From positions 1 to 40,439 of the forward strand of contig SKZO01000153.1 of the NCBI GenBank assembly GCA_007127335.1: 40,439 nucleotides of DNA. The letters run 5' to 3'. The DNA comes from Spirochaetales bacterium. GTDB taxonomy: Bacteria; Spirochaetota; Spirochaetia; DSM-27196; SLST01. The translations under genes were made by a program, and so were the position numbers. Positions 1-7,225 of this stretch are shown here, one piece after another. Each line of letters opens with the position of its first letter. The stretch's first letter is position 1. The notes under the pieces are model-generated. The model saw nothing but the letters and a program-made list of their open reading frames with translations, was not told the origin of the DNA and made no database searches.

Positions 1-428
1 ATGAAGTGCCCGGAGGACAGGAGTCCAAGTGCATAGCTGAGCCGATCCTTCGGGGTCCCGGTCGCCACGAGCGCGCCGGCCGCGGTCACGCTCCCGGTGA
101 AGAGTCCCTGACTGATCCGCAAGACGAGCACGGTCTCTGCGGTGCGGGCAACCGCCATGAGGAGCAGTATGATCGAGCCGAACAGCAGCGCCCGGAGCAT
201 CATCAGCTTCCGGCCAAGCCGGTCCGCAAGCAGTCCCCACACCGGCGCCACGAGCGCCATACTGAGCGCGGGGCCGCTTGCGAGGATGCCGGTCCACAGT
301 CGCAGCCGGTCTGGCTCGGTCACCCCGAGTTCCTGGATGTAGAACGGGATGAAGGGGAGCGCGAAACCGAAGCCGGTGATGGAGAGTATCTGTGCTACCC
401 ACGCGGCGTAGAGGTTACGCCGCCACAT
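1..428 (-). CDS. MFS transporter, N-terminal part (runs off the window)
   Basis: Reading leftward from an ATG at 428, an open frame of about 142 codons continues past the window edge. The peptide starts with a hydrophobic helix, followed by alternating hydrophobic segments. Between the second and third helices it carries the major facilitator motif A (G-L-L-A-D-R-L-G-R-K), the loop signature of H+-coupled antiporters. It is therefore probably an inner-membrane drug or sugar efflux carrier of the 12-14 helix type; the substrate cannot be told. A GAGG Shine-Dalgarno element lies about 8 bases upstream of the ATG. It is divergent from the AbiE-like pair, with about 190 bp between them, so the inverted repeat at 583-611 could also affect it. 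The family call is firm; the rest of the gene is unseen. Confidence 0.85.
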   Translation of the reverse strand, partial: MWRRNLYAAWVAQILSITGFGFALPFIPFYIQELGVTEPDRLRLWTGILASGPALSMALVAPVWGLLADRLGRKLMMLRALLFGSIILLLMAVARTAETVLVLRISQGLFTGSVTAAGALVATGTPKDRLSYALGLLSSGHF

Positions 429-580
429 CTGGATTCCTCATGCTGAGCTGCTATGCGGGCAGGGTACCTCATACGCGGAGGTGGCTCAACCCGGTCGCGG
501 CCTCGGTCGCGGCTTCACGTGCCGAGCGAGTGCGGCGGTTCGCCCGTTCGCGGGTATGCCCATCGTTTCGTAACATGGTA

Positions 581-611
581 TTGCATACTAACATTATTAG
601 TGTTAGTATGC
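581..611 (+). promoter_or_regulatory. Operator-like 11-bp inverted repeat over the AbiE-like promoter
   Basis: GCATACTAACA at 583-593 and its exact complement TGTTAGTATGC at 601-611 are separated by 7 bases. The repeat spans a possible core promoter, TTGCAT (581-586), 17 bp, TAGTAT (604-609). It stops 6 bases before the ATG at 618. AT-rich palindromes of this kind are usual autoregulatory operators of toxin-antitoxin operons, and AbiEi antitoxins are known to bind inverted repeats in their own promoters. Binding here is inference. Confidence 0.6.
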
Positions 612-617
612 GGATCT

Positions 618-1619
618 ATGTTATCCGAAGATGATGCCAGGCTGCTGAGGGAGACATCTCAGTACCTTACGGATGTGCTCGGGACGACATTCTCCATGAC
701 CGGGTCGATGTTCGAGGATCGGCTCCCGCTGTACCTTCGGCAGCGGTACACGGTACTCACCGGTTCGTTGTCTGGGCGTTCGCTCGTGTGGGCGCTGAAC
801 GCGACGACGACGGACGATCCGCCGTCGGCCGTGGCCAAACAGATCCGCAGAATAGAGTCGGTTGCTGGATGCCCGGCGATTCTTGTCCGTAACGCCATGG
901 CCTCGTATGAGCGTGATCGGTTGATCAAGCAACGAGTCTCTTTCCTTGTTCCGGGCAATCAGCTCTACCTTCTTCCTCTGGGAATTGACCTGCGGGAGCG
1001 CTTCAAGAGGCGGGAGAGCAGACCGGATCACATGGGACGGGCTACGCAACTCTTAGTACTATCGGCTCTCCTGGGGCAGCTTGGGCCGGTGTTGACTCAG
1101 GGTGCATGCGCAAAACGACTTGGCTACTCGACGATGACAATGTCCCGGTCGTTCTCTGAGATCGAGAGTCTCGGCATTTCTACTCTCGAGCGAGGGAAAG
1201 GGCGACGTACCGTGAACCTTCCGGAGGACCGTCTGAGACTTTGGAGGTCTGCGCTGCCGTACCTCCAGTCACCGGTTATCGAACGCGTGATCACGACACG
1301 ACCTCCCGCTCAGTGCCTGGTAGCCGGTCAATCTGCACTCGCGAGTGCGACGATGCTGGCCGCGCCTTCACATCCTGTCGTCGCCATCTACAGCGCCGAG
1401 GCCAGAAGAAGGATGACAGCCGGCAACCTCGCTCCTGTGGGCGGACACCACGAGGCCACGCTGGAGGTTGAACTCTGGTGGTATGACCCCAGGTTGTTGT
1501 CTGAGCGTCGGGAGGTGGATCCACTATCGCTGTACCTTTCTCTGCGAGACAGCACTGATGATCGGGTTCAGACCGCTCTCGATGAACTGCTGAGGAGTCA
1601 GACGTGGTACACGGATTAG
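618..1619 (+). CDS. Helix-turn-helix protein, putative antitoxin/regulator partner of the nucleotidyltransferase
   Basis: A 333-residue soluble protein from the ATG at 618, just after the inverted repeat. The frame is open further upstream, but that part reads as low-complexity non-coding sequence. Residues about 146-215 look like a winged helix-turn-helix of MarR/ArsR type (Q-G-A-C-A-K-R-L-G-Y-S recognition region, then a K-G-R-R wing). About 145 residues precede it and 120 follow. The next gene overlaps its end by 16 bases and is a DNA polymerase beta-like nucleotidyltransferase, the order of AbiEi-AbiEii systems. Classical AbiEi has its winged helix at the N terminus, so the central position here is atypical. 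Antitoxin or regulator is an inference from context. Confidence 0.6.
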   Translation: MLSEDDARLLRETSQYLTDVLGTTFSMTGSMFEDRLPLYLRQRYTVLTGSLSGRSLVWALNATTTDDPPSAVAKQIRRIESVAGCPAILVRNAMASYERDRLIKQRVSFLVPGNQLYLLPLGIDLRERFKRRESRPDHMGRATQLLVLSALLGQLGPVLTQGACAKRLGYSTMTMSRSFSEIESLGISTLERGKGRRTVNLPEDRLRLWRSALPYLQSPVIERVITTRPPAQCLVAGQSALASATMLAAPSHPVVAIYSAEARRRMTAGNLAPVGGHHEATLEVELWWYDPRLLSERREVDPLSLYLSLRDSTDDRVQTALDELLRSQTWYTD

Positions 1620-2359
1620 GCGTATTCCTCGAACACTTCGCCGGATACGAGTCGGAGTACACCCTGATCGGGGGCGTCGCGTGCATGATAGTCGTTGGCG
1701 ATGCCGGCCTGGAGTTTCGTGCAACCAAGGACCTCGACATCGTGCTCTGCTGCCAGGCGCTGACGGACGACTTTGTGGAGGCTGTCTGGTCCTTCGTCCG
1801 GATGGGCCGGTATCAAGCACAGGAGACATCAGAAGGAGACTCCAGGTTCTATCGGTTTCACCGTCCGAACGATGTCGCTTACCCGTACATGCTCGAACTC
1901 TTCGCTCGGAAACCTGAGCAGGTGAAGCTCAGGGCCGATAGCCGGCTATCGCCGATACCGATCAGCGAGTCCGTGTCGAGTCTTTCGGCAATACTGCTCG
2001 ACGACACCTACTACGAGTTTCTGATGTCGAACAGGCAGCGAATTGACAATGTCCCGATCGTATCCGCCGATTGTCTCGTCGCGTTGAAGGTGCGGGCCTG
2101 GCTTGACCTCCGCGCACGAAGGGATTCGGGCGAGAAGGTAGATAGCCGTGACATCAAGAAGCACAAGAACGACGTCTTCCGCATCGCCCAGATCCTGGAC
2201 CCTTCAGCGACGGTGATCGCCCCAAAACAGATCTGCGACGATGTAGCAGCGTTCGTCTCCGGGGTCGCATCAGAGAAGCCGAATCTGAAAGACCTTGGGA
2301 TTCGCGGCATCAGCTATGAGACAATCGTCTCGACGTTGGCAGAACGGTACAGGGCGTAG
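1604..2359 (+). CDS. AbiEii-like nucleotidyltransferase (putative toxin)
   Basis: A 251-residue protein starting at GTG 1604, with GAGGAG 7 bases upstream and inside the end of the preceding gene, so the two are translationally coupled. It carries the minimal nucleotidyltransferase core: G23-G24 in the LIGG strand and the metal-binding pair D43-x-D45 in T-K-D-L-D-I-V-L. Further on it has the K-V-R-A-W and K-K-H-K-N-D-V-F-R pattern typical of AbiEii/DUF1814-type proteins. Such enzymes add nucleotides to tRNA or protein targets and act as toxins in type IV-like toxin-antitoxin or abortive-infection systems. The nucleotidyltransferase fold is well supported; toxicity and target are inference. 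Confidence 0.75.
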   Translation: MVHGLGVFLEHFAGYESEYTLIGGVACMIVVGDAGLEFRATKDLDIVLCCQALTDDFVEAVWSFVRMGRYQAQETSEGDSRFYRFHRPNDVAYPYMLELFARKPEQVKLRADSRLSPIPISESVSSLSAILLDDTYYEFLMSNRQRIDNVPIVSADCLVALKVRAWLDLRARRDSGEKVDSRDIKKHKNDVFRIAQILDPSATVIAPKQICDDVAAFVSGVASEKPNLKDLGIRGISYETIVSTLAERYRA

Positions 2360-2607
2360 CGGTCATTGCAGAACGGAGGCCGCTCTCGCCGCGACCTGCG
2401 GACCTGAGGCAGGCGCCTCCGCTGATGGCGGCCCGGGCGTCTCGGTCCGCGCGGCCACCTACCGAACCCCGCAGCACAGCTGATATACCTTCGAACCCGC
2501 GACTTCCGGCAGGATGCGAGCATCCCGTCTGCGATTGACCTCACCCGCCGCGTCCGGTAGGTTGGCATTGCTGCTTGTCCGCATGGCCACGGGCTCGAGG
2601 GGGATGA

Positions 2608-3072
2608 GTGTTCTCGCTGGAAGATGAACGGTATCGCATCCGCCTCTCTGTTCTGGGCTATCAGTACGATGATCTGTCCCTGCACTTCTACGACCTGCAG
2701 TGGCTTCGCCTGCGGGCCGAAGTCGAGTCGGATCGCTTCTCGTTCGTGTGTGAAGACCCATCAGTCACGACAATCGAGCTGGAGAGGTACATCCGCTGGC
2801 TCGAGGCATGGACCATGGGAGCCGGCGATGGCGAGGAGATCTACCCGTTCTGGGACCAGACGCTGCGGTATCGTGCTGCACGCGAGGACGACGGCACCCT
2901 TTCGCTCACCGTTGTGCTCGCCCATGAGCTACTCGACGAGGACCGGGTGCCGGCCGATTGTCTTGCCGACCACGAGCTCAGATTGACATTCCCGCGCCTG
3001 GCGCCACAGATGTTCGAGCACCTCGCCGAACAGGCGCGAGAGACGCTCAGGCGATTCCCGGTTCGTGGATAG
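2608..3072 (+). CDS. WapI-like immunity family protein
   Basis: A 154-residue cytosolic protein beginning at GTG 2608 behind a GAGGGG element. Its pattern (L-G-Y-Q-Y near the start, W-L-R-L-R-A-E-V, C-E-D-P-S-V-T-T-I-E-L, R-W-L-E, and a C-terminal L-R-R-F-P-V-R) matches my recollection of the WapI family of immunity proteins, which neutralise tRNase or Rhs/Wap toxins. No toxin gene of that kind is visible within the window, so this would be an orphan immunity gene. Its end overlaps the convergent metallophosphoesterase gene by 26 bases. Family assignment is from remembered motifs only, so moderate confidence. Confidence 0.6.
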   Translation: MFSLEDERYRIRLSVLGYQYDDLSLHFYDLQWLRLRAEVESDRFSFVCEDPSVTTIELERYIRWLEAWTMGAGDGEEIYPFWDQTLRYRAAREDDGTLSLTVVLAHELLDEDRVPADCLADHELRLTFPRLAPQMFEHLAEQARETLRRFPVRG

Positions 3073-3997
3073 CCTCCAGAGGCGGTCCCTGCCGCATGGT
3101 TTCCGGGTCCCGTGCAAGGTAGAGTCGACCCTTCATCTCCGTGCGCCAGGCGAGAAGCCCGGCAAGTGAGGTGGGTTCCGAATAGGTCAGCGATTCATCG
3201 AGTCGGCGCACTGCGTGATCGAAGGTCAGAACCTCGAACCGATCAGGGTAGATGTCCACGACCCTGCTGTGGCGCAGTCCGTCGCGAGTCTCGGTGGCCG
3301 CGCCCGCGTGGACGAAATGTACGCCCAGTGCAACGGATATCGCGTTGCGATAGCAGTGTCCAAGGTGGTTGTGCCCGCTGAACCAGACGAGCACGTTCGG
3401 GTGGTTCCAGATGATCTTGGTGACCCGTCCGGGATTGTGGTTCTGACTGACGACCGCGTTTCCCAGGTGCGCGTGCAACTCCGGCATTGTCAGAAGGCCG
3501 CTTCCGATCGGGGGAGCATGCGCGATCACGAAAACGGGTCGGTTCGCCAACTCGTCGAGTTGTGCTGCGAACCAATCAAGCTGTTCGGCCTCGAAGACGA
3601 TCTCGTGATGTGTTTCGCTGTTGCGGCGGAAGGAGGTCCCGCTGAGACCCACAACGCTCAAAGGGCCAAGATCCACCCTGAACCAGGGAGAGTCGCGCCG
3701 CGCCACCGTCAGAAAGGACCCGACGGCCTCTTCGTCGGTAGTGAACTCCGGGGCTTGCAGATCGGTATTGCCGATCACGCTGTACCACGGCACGGCAAGC
3801 CCGTCGAGCTTCCTGCCTGCGTGCCTTATCGCCGCCGACGTTCCCGTCGACGGACCGTATCCGGTCAGGTCGCCCACGACGAACACCGCAGTCGGTGCGA
3901 GACTGTTGATGTCTGCAACCACGTCGTCCCACCGATCGTCGGCTGGATATCCAATATGGGGGTCGCCCAGAACGGCGATCCGAAGTCGTTCGCTCAT
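3047..3997 (-). CDS. Calcineurin-like metallophosphoesterase
   Basis: A 316-residue cytosolic protein with the dinuclear-metal phosphoesterase motifs in order: D12-x-H14 (G-D-P-H), G-D43-L-T-G-Y-G, G-N77-T-D, H in V-I-A-H-A-P-P (near 157), and G-H-N-H near 205. The usual GNHD block reads GNTD, so the histidine that normally assists leaving-group protonation is replaced by threonine. Metal ligands appear intact. The substrate cannot be predicted (cyclic nucleotide, phospholipid or phosphoprotein are all possible). No Shine-Dalgarno sequence precedes the ATG at 3997. Instead TATACT lies exactly 6 bases upstream, suggesting a leaderless mRNA. Convergent with the WapI-like gene. Confidence 0.85.
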   Translation of the reverse strand: MSERLRIAVLGDPHIGYPADDRWDDVVADINSLAPTAVFVVGDLTGYGPSTGTSAAIRHAGRKLDGLAVPWYSVIGNTDLQAPEFTTDEEAVGSFLTVARRDSPWFRVDLGPLSVVGLSGTSFRRNSETHHEIVFEAEQLDWFAAQLDELANRPVFVIAHAPPIGSGLLTMPELHAHLGNAVVSQNHNPGRVTKIIWNHPNVLVWFSGHNHLGHCYRNAISVALGVHFVHAGAATETRDGLRHSRVVDIYPDRFEVLTFDHAVRRLDESLTYSEPTSLAGLLAWRTEMKGRLYLARDPETMRQGPPLEAIHEPGIA

Positions 3998-4003
3998 CCG
4001 ACA

Positions 4004-4009
4004 AGTATA
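4004..4009 (-). promoter_or_regulatory. -10 box of a leaderless promoter (metallophosphoesterase)
   Basis: TATACT on the minus strand ends 6 bases before the ATG at 3997, so transcription should start at or next to the A of ATG. The best -35 candidate 17 bp upstream (GTCACG) is poor. Part of a recurring pattern in this window. Confidence 0.5.
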
Positions 4010-4217
4010 GCCTCTTGCTACCGCTTCGTGACTCCGGTCGCTACGATCAGGACCTGATGCCGGAGTCCCGCTGACGCCCAGAGCTCTGCCTTCGCGTTCG
4101 TGGGCCGCAACGTCGTCGATGATCTGCAGGCGGAGAGGCGCAGGAGGCGGTGATGACGGGCGCTCAGATTTACGATAAAATCAGGCAGAAAATATCGCGA
4201 TTGGGGGAGGTGGGTGC

Positions 4218-5747
4218 GTGATCGGGATCGGGATGAAGACGAATCGGCGATGGATCGCCGGGGCTGCGGTGCTGTTTGTCGCGGTGGTGACGCTCGGCGG
4301 ATGCCGGCAGATAGTCGGTTCGGGTGGTGGAGGCGGCACAACGGGAGTGCCGCTCGACGCCGGGATCGACGCTGTGTGGGCGAGATCCACGACCACGGGG
4401 AGCGGATCGTCGGTCTTCACGCAGGTTGCCGTCGCGGACGATGCCGTCTACGCGGTAGGGTATGTGGCCGACGATCAGCCGCTTTCGTTTGCAGACGGCG
4501 TCAGCGTTACCGGCACGAACGCCGGTGATGAACAATCCGGGTCGCGGAACAACAGCGTGATCGTCCGATACTCTGCCGCTGGCGATGCGAACTGGGCGCG
4601 CACGACTGAGGCGAGCCCGGAAGGCGGTTTGGCACAATTCGGCGGTGTGGCTCTCGTCGGCGGTGCCGTCTTTGCCGCCGGAGTGCAGGCTCCCGATGGT
4701 GAGTACCGGTACGGGCCGGAGGAGACGGCCTGGGCCGACGGTCCGTTCAGCGGGGGAAACGCGGTCATCGTTAGCTACGATGGTGACGGGACCGCTCTGT
4801 GGGCGCGGACGATGGAGGCGGCTCCGCAGGCCTCAGGTTATCAGGCGATCGCCGCCGGCGGCGCCGGGGTGGTTGCCGTAGGGTATCTGTTTGGTGAAGG
4901 CACGCACGACCTTGGGAACGGGGTGGCGGTGGCCGCCGTCAATAGCGGGGCGCCCTCCGCGCCGATCCAGAACGCTCTCATCGTTTCGTTTACGGCGCAG
5001 GGCGAACCGGCGTGGGCGAGGAGTGTCGCCGACGCGTCGGCCGGCACCAGGTTCTGGACGGTGGCCGTCGCTCCCGACGGCAGCGTCTACGCGGGGGGCA
5101 GCCAGGACGGTGACAATCTCGTGGACTACGGCTCTGGAGCGACGGCTGCCGGATCGACTTTCACGAACGGCGTTCTGGTCAAGTACGACGCGAACGGCAA
5201 CCCGCAGTGGTCGGCAGTGACCGAGGCGAGCGTGGGAGCGATTGAAGCCGCCGCGAACGGCACCGTCATCGTCGCGGGCGGCAAGCAGGGATTACCCTAC
5301 CTTGCCGCCTACGCACCGAGCGGCGCGAAGCTTTGGGAATCCGTGGCAACCGTCCCCGGCAGCGACTCACCGCCTCCGGGCGGGTTCAACGCAGTGGCCG
5401 TCGATCCGAACGGTCTCATCTTTGCCGTCGGCATCCACGCGGGCGACGCTCCGCGCGACTACGGCAACGGCGTCGTCGTCCAGGGCGCGCACGGTGAGCT
5501 GAAATCGAACGCGGTCTTCGTCGTCTTCGGCCCGGACGGTACGGCGCTTGCCGGGCTTGCCGGCGAAGGTCCTGCGGACGGCTCGAACCTCTTCACCGGA
5601 GTCGCTGCCACGACCTCGGGTGCTCTGTTCGCCGTCGGGCTGCAGGCAGCGGATCACGACTACAGTTACGGCCCCGACGCAACCACCTCGGGGGCGGACG
5701 ACGCAAACAACGCGCTCGTAGTGCGGTACGATCTCACGGTGAAGTAG
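4218..5747 (+). CDS. Exported lipoprotein with beta-propeller-like repeats
   Basis: A 509-residue protein starting at GTG 4218 with GGGGGAGG seven bases upstream. An in-frame ATG at 4233 is the alternative start. Residues 7-29 form a lipoprotein signal peptide with lipobox L-G-G-C29, then a poly-glycine linker. The rest is built from repeats of about 60-80 residues. Each has a V-A-V/A-A-G strand, a Y-G or Y-G-N-G turn and a phrase like A-L-W-A-R-T-x-E-A, resembling SBBP/delta-60-type propeller blades seen in exported spirochaete proteins. It should sit on an outer or periplasmic membrane face, perhaps in binding or scaffolding. No catalytic motif is visible. Confidence 0.75.
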   Translation: MIGIGMKTNRRWIAGAAVLFVAVVTLGGCRQIVGSGGGGGTTGVPLDAGIDAVWARSTTTGSGSSVFTQVAVADDAVYAVGYVADDQPLSFADGVSVTGTNAGDEQSGSRNNSVIVRYSAAGDANWARTTEASPEGGLAQFGGVALVGGAVFAAGVQAPDGEYRYGPEETAWADGPFSGGNAVIVSYDGDGTALWARTMEAAPQASGYQAIAAGGAGVVAVGYLFGEGTHDLGNGVAVAAVNSGAPSAPIQNALIVSFTAQGEPAWARSVADASAGTRFWTVAVAPDGSVYAGGSQDGDNLVDYGSGATAAGSTFTNGVLVKYDANGNPQWSAVTEASVGAIEAAANGTVIVAGGKQGLPYLAAYAPSGAKLWESVATVPGSDSPPPGGFNAVAVDPNGLIFAVGIHAGDAPRDYGNGVVVQGAHGELKSNAVFVVFGPDGTALAGLAGEGPADGSNLFTGVAATTSGALFAVGLQAADHDYSYGPDATTSGADDANNALVVRYDLTVK

Positions 5748-6335
5748 GCGACGGCCGAGACCCTCGCGGGCAAGATCCGCGATGAGATCGGTCAGGTTGA
5801 GCCGGGGGTCGAACGGCAGCACGATCGTGTTGAGATGCAGCGCGCCAGGCACGGTTGCCCGGCCGATCGATCTGATCGAGATGCCCTACCGGTCTTCGGT
5901 CGTCAAGTTCTTCGTTCCCTGGACGATGCTCTTCCCAGCCGCTTGAGCCAACAACCGCGAAGAGCACGGCCCCGAGTATCGCTTCGAACGACGGAACAAA
6001 GACCCCTTGGGGAGCCGCTCTCACGAAGCCGGATCGAGGACAAGGTTCACCACGATGACCGGAATGAGCGGCGCCTGGGCCATGTGCCGTCGGCTCGCTG
6101 GCCCGGCCCTTCGCGATCGCCAGCCTCGCCGTTGCCGCGGTCACATTCCAAGATCGAGTCATCTTCCCGATCCATCTTTGGACTACATGCTCAGGGAGTA
6201 GGGATCCTGCTCACGCTATGCTCGTATTCTGGGGGATAGATCGCTTCCAGCAGACGTGGCGAAGCGCCGGTCCGCCACGCTGGGAGATGTCTGATGACTA
6301 CCTGGAAAGCGACGGCGGTGGCCTCCTCTGGATAC
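5748..6335 (-). other. Gene-free stretch, probably decayed coding DNA
   Basis: About 590 bases with no convincing intact gene. On the minus strand, protein-like pieces appear in different frames, separated by stops. One, between about 6100 and 6030, reads like A-P-L-I-P-V-I-V-V-N-L-V-L-D-P before a TGA. Another, at about 5880-5760, is a leucine-rich run resembling L-H-L-N-T-I-V-L-P-F-D-P-R-L-N-L-T. This suggests a frameshifted remnant of a gene I cannot identify. The alternative is ordinary intergenic DNA with chance open frames. Confidence 0.3.
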
Positions 6336-6362
6336 TTGACCGAAGGATATACATAGTATATT
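6336..6362 (+). promoter_or_regulatory. mazEF promoter with palindromic operator
   Basis: TTGACC (6336-6341) and TATATT (6357-6362) are separated by 15 bp, slightly short. The 15-bp perfect palindrome ATATAC-ATA-GTATAT (6347-6361) lies over the -10 region. This placement is expected for repression by the MazE or MazEF complex, which is known to bind palindromes in its own promoter. Regulation is inferred. Confidence 0.6.
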
Positions 6363-6384
6363 GTTCCGGTGGGGGAGGTCGTGT

Positions 6385-6618
6385 ATGCAGACGGTTGTCC
6401 AGAAGTGGGGAAACAGCCTCGGTATTCGCATTCCGTCACTCTACGTGAAGGAGTTCAACCTCAAGAGCGGGCACTCCGTTGAGATCACAGAGGAGGACGG
6501 AAAGATAGTCATTGTGCCCCGCCGGAAGGAACTGAAGGAGATGCTCTCACGCGTAACGGAGGAGAATACCCATTTGCCAGTTGAGACCGGTGGTTCTGTC
6601 GGTAGGGAAGATTGGTGA
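6385..6618 (+). CDS. mazE: MazE-type antitoxin (AbrB/MazE fold)
   Basis: A 77-residue protein from ATG 6385, with GGGGGAGG six bases upstream. The N-terminal 45 residues are a swapped-hairpin AbrB/MazE DNA-binding domain (V-Q-K-W-G-N-S-L-G-I-R-I-P, then S-V-E-I). The acidic C-terminal tail (E-M-L-S-R-V-T-E-E-N) is the part that typically plugs the MazF active site. Its TGA overlaps the mazF ATG by one base, giving the standard antitoxin-first coupled operon. It should repress its own promoter through the palindrome at 6347-6361. Confidence 0.9.
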   Translation: MQTVVQKWGNSLGIRIPSLYVKEFNLKSGHSVEITEEDGKIVIVPRRKELKEMLSRVTEENTHLPVETGGSVGREDW

Positions 6619-6956
6619 TGTCACGCGGGTACGTGCCGGACCGTGGAGACATCGTCTGGCTGGACTTCAACCCGCACGCCGGACATGAACAGAAAGGGCG
6701 CAGGCCTGCACTGACCGTGTCCTACGGAGAGTACAACGGGAGAGTTGGGCTCGGACTGTTCTGTCCAATAACCAGCAAGGTCAAAGGCTACCCCTTCGAA
6801 GTCTCGGTAACCGGGAAGACCATCAATGGGTGCGTACTTGCCGATCAGGTCAAGAGTCTCGACTGGACCGCCCGAGACGTTGAGTACGTCGAGAAACTGG
6901 ACGCCGAAAAGCTTGATGACGTGATCGACAACATAGTCGTTCTGATGAAGAAGTGA
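6618..6956 (+). CDS. mazF: MazF mRNA interferase toxin
   Basis: A 112-residue PemK/MazF-family endoribonuclease. The N terminus (Y-V-P-D-R-G-D-I-V-W-L-D-F-N-P) and C-P-I-T-S-K-V-K-G-Y-P-F-E-V are diagnostic. R29 and T52 fall at the same positions as the catalytic R29 and T52 of E. coli MazF, and E24 is also present, so the toxin looks active. It cleaves single-stranded RNA at short sequence motifs when freed from MazE. The start is the ATG at 6618 overlapping the mazE stop; TTG and GTG codons just upstream are less likely. The pair sits next to tRNA-Leu in an accessory region, consistent with horizontal acquisition. Confidence 0.93.
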   Translation: MSRGYVPDRGDIVWLDFNPHAGHEQKGRRPALTVSYGEYNGRVGLGLFCPITSKVKGYPFEVSVTGKTINGCVLADQVKSLDWTARDVEYVEKLDAEKLDDVIDNIVVLMKK

Positions 6957-7003
6957 GGCATCAAACGGCAGCTAAATCTTTGTAATGAAACAAAAAGGAA
7001 GGA

Positions 7004-7088
7004 TGCGGCGGAGAGGACTTGAACCTCCACGAGCGCAATGCCCACTAGCCCCTCAAGCTAGCGTGTCTACCAATTTCACCACCGCCGC
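7004..7088 (-). tRNA. tRNA-Leu (anticodon GAG)
   Basis: An 85-nt class II tRNA with a long variable arm. The acceptor GCGGCGG pairs with CCGCCGC. The anticodon stem CTAGC/GCTAG holds the loop TTGAGGG, giving GAG, which reads CUC/CUU. The T-loop is TTCAAGT. Discriminator A is at 7004 and no CCA is encoded. It has its own strong promoter at 7119-7147. Confidence 0.95.
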
Positions 7089-7118
7089 AGGAAATCGGGT
7101 CTTGATTCGTGAAGCCGA

Positions 7119-7147
7119 AATATAGCAAAGGGGGGTCCCGTTGTCAA
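7119..7147 (-). promoter_or_regulatory. Promoter of tRNA-Leu(GAG)
   Basis: Consensus TTGACA (7142-7147), a 17-bp spacer, then TATATT (7119-7124). Transcription would start about 24 bases before the tRNA 5' end. This is one of the best sigma70-type promoters in the window. Confidence 0.85.
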
Positions 7148-7182
7148 CAAGGTCAGCGCGACTGTCAGCGCGACGAGCGCAA

Positions 7183-7216
7183 CCGACCGGACCGCATCCG
7201 CTGCGGTCCGGTTCGG
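7183..7216 (-). terminator. GC-rich hairpin downstream of wrbA
   Basis: A perfect 10-bp stem, CCGGACCGCA (7187-7196) with TGCGGTCCGG (7202-7211), and a 5-base loop, extended by three more pairs after a bulge. It lies 10 bases beyond the wrbA stop. There is no T-run after it in the leftward direction, so it is either a weak terminator or a 3'-end stabiliser. Confidence 0.4.
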
Positions 7217-7225
7217 TCCGGGTGG

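Noticed and set aside
2485-2530. TTCGAACCCGCGAC, like a tRNA T-arm, and a GGATGC/GCATCC hairpin
   Set aside because: No matching acceptor, anticodon or D-arm on either strand; the 248-bp gap holds no recognisable gene.
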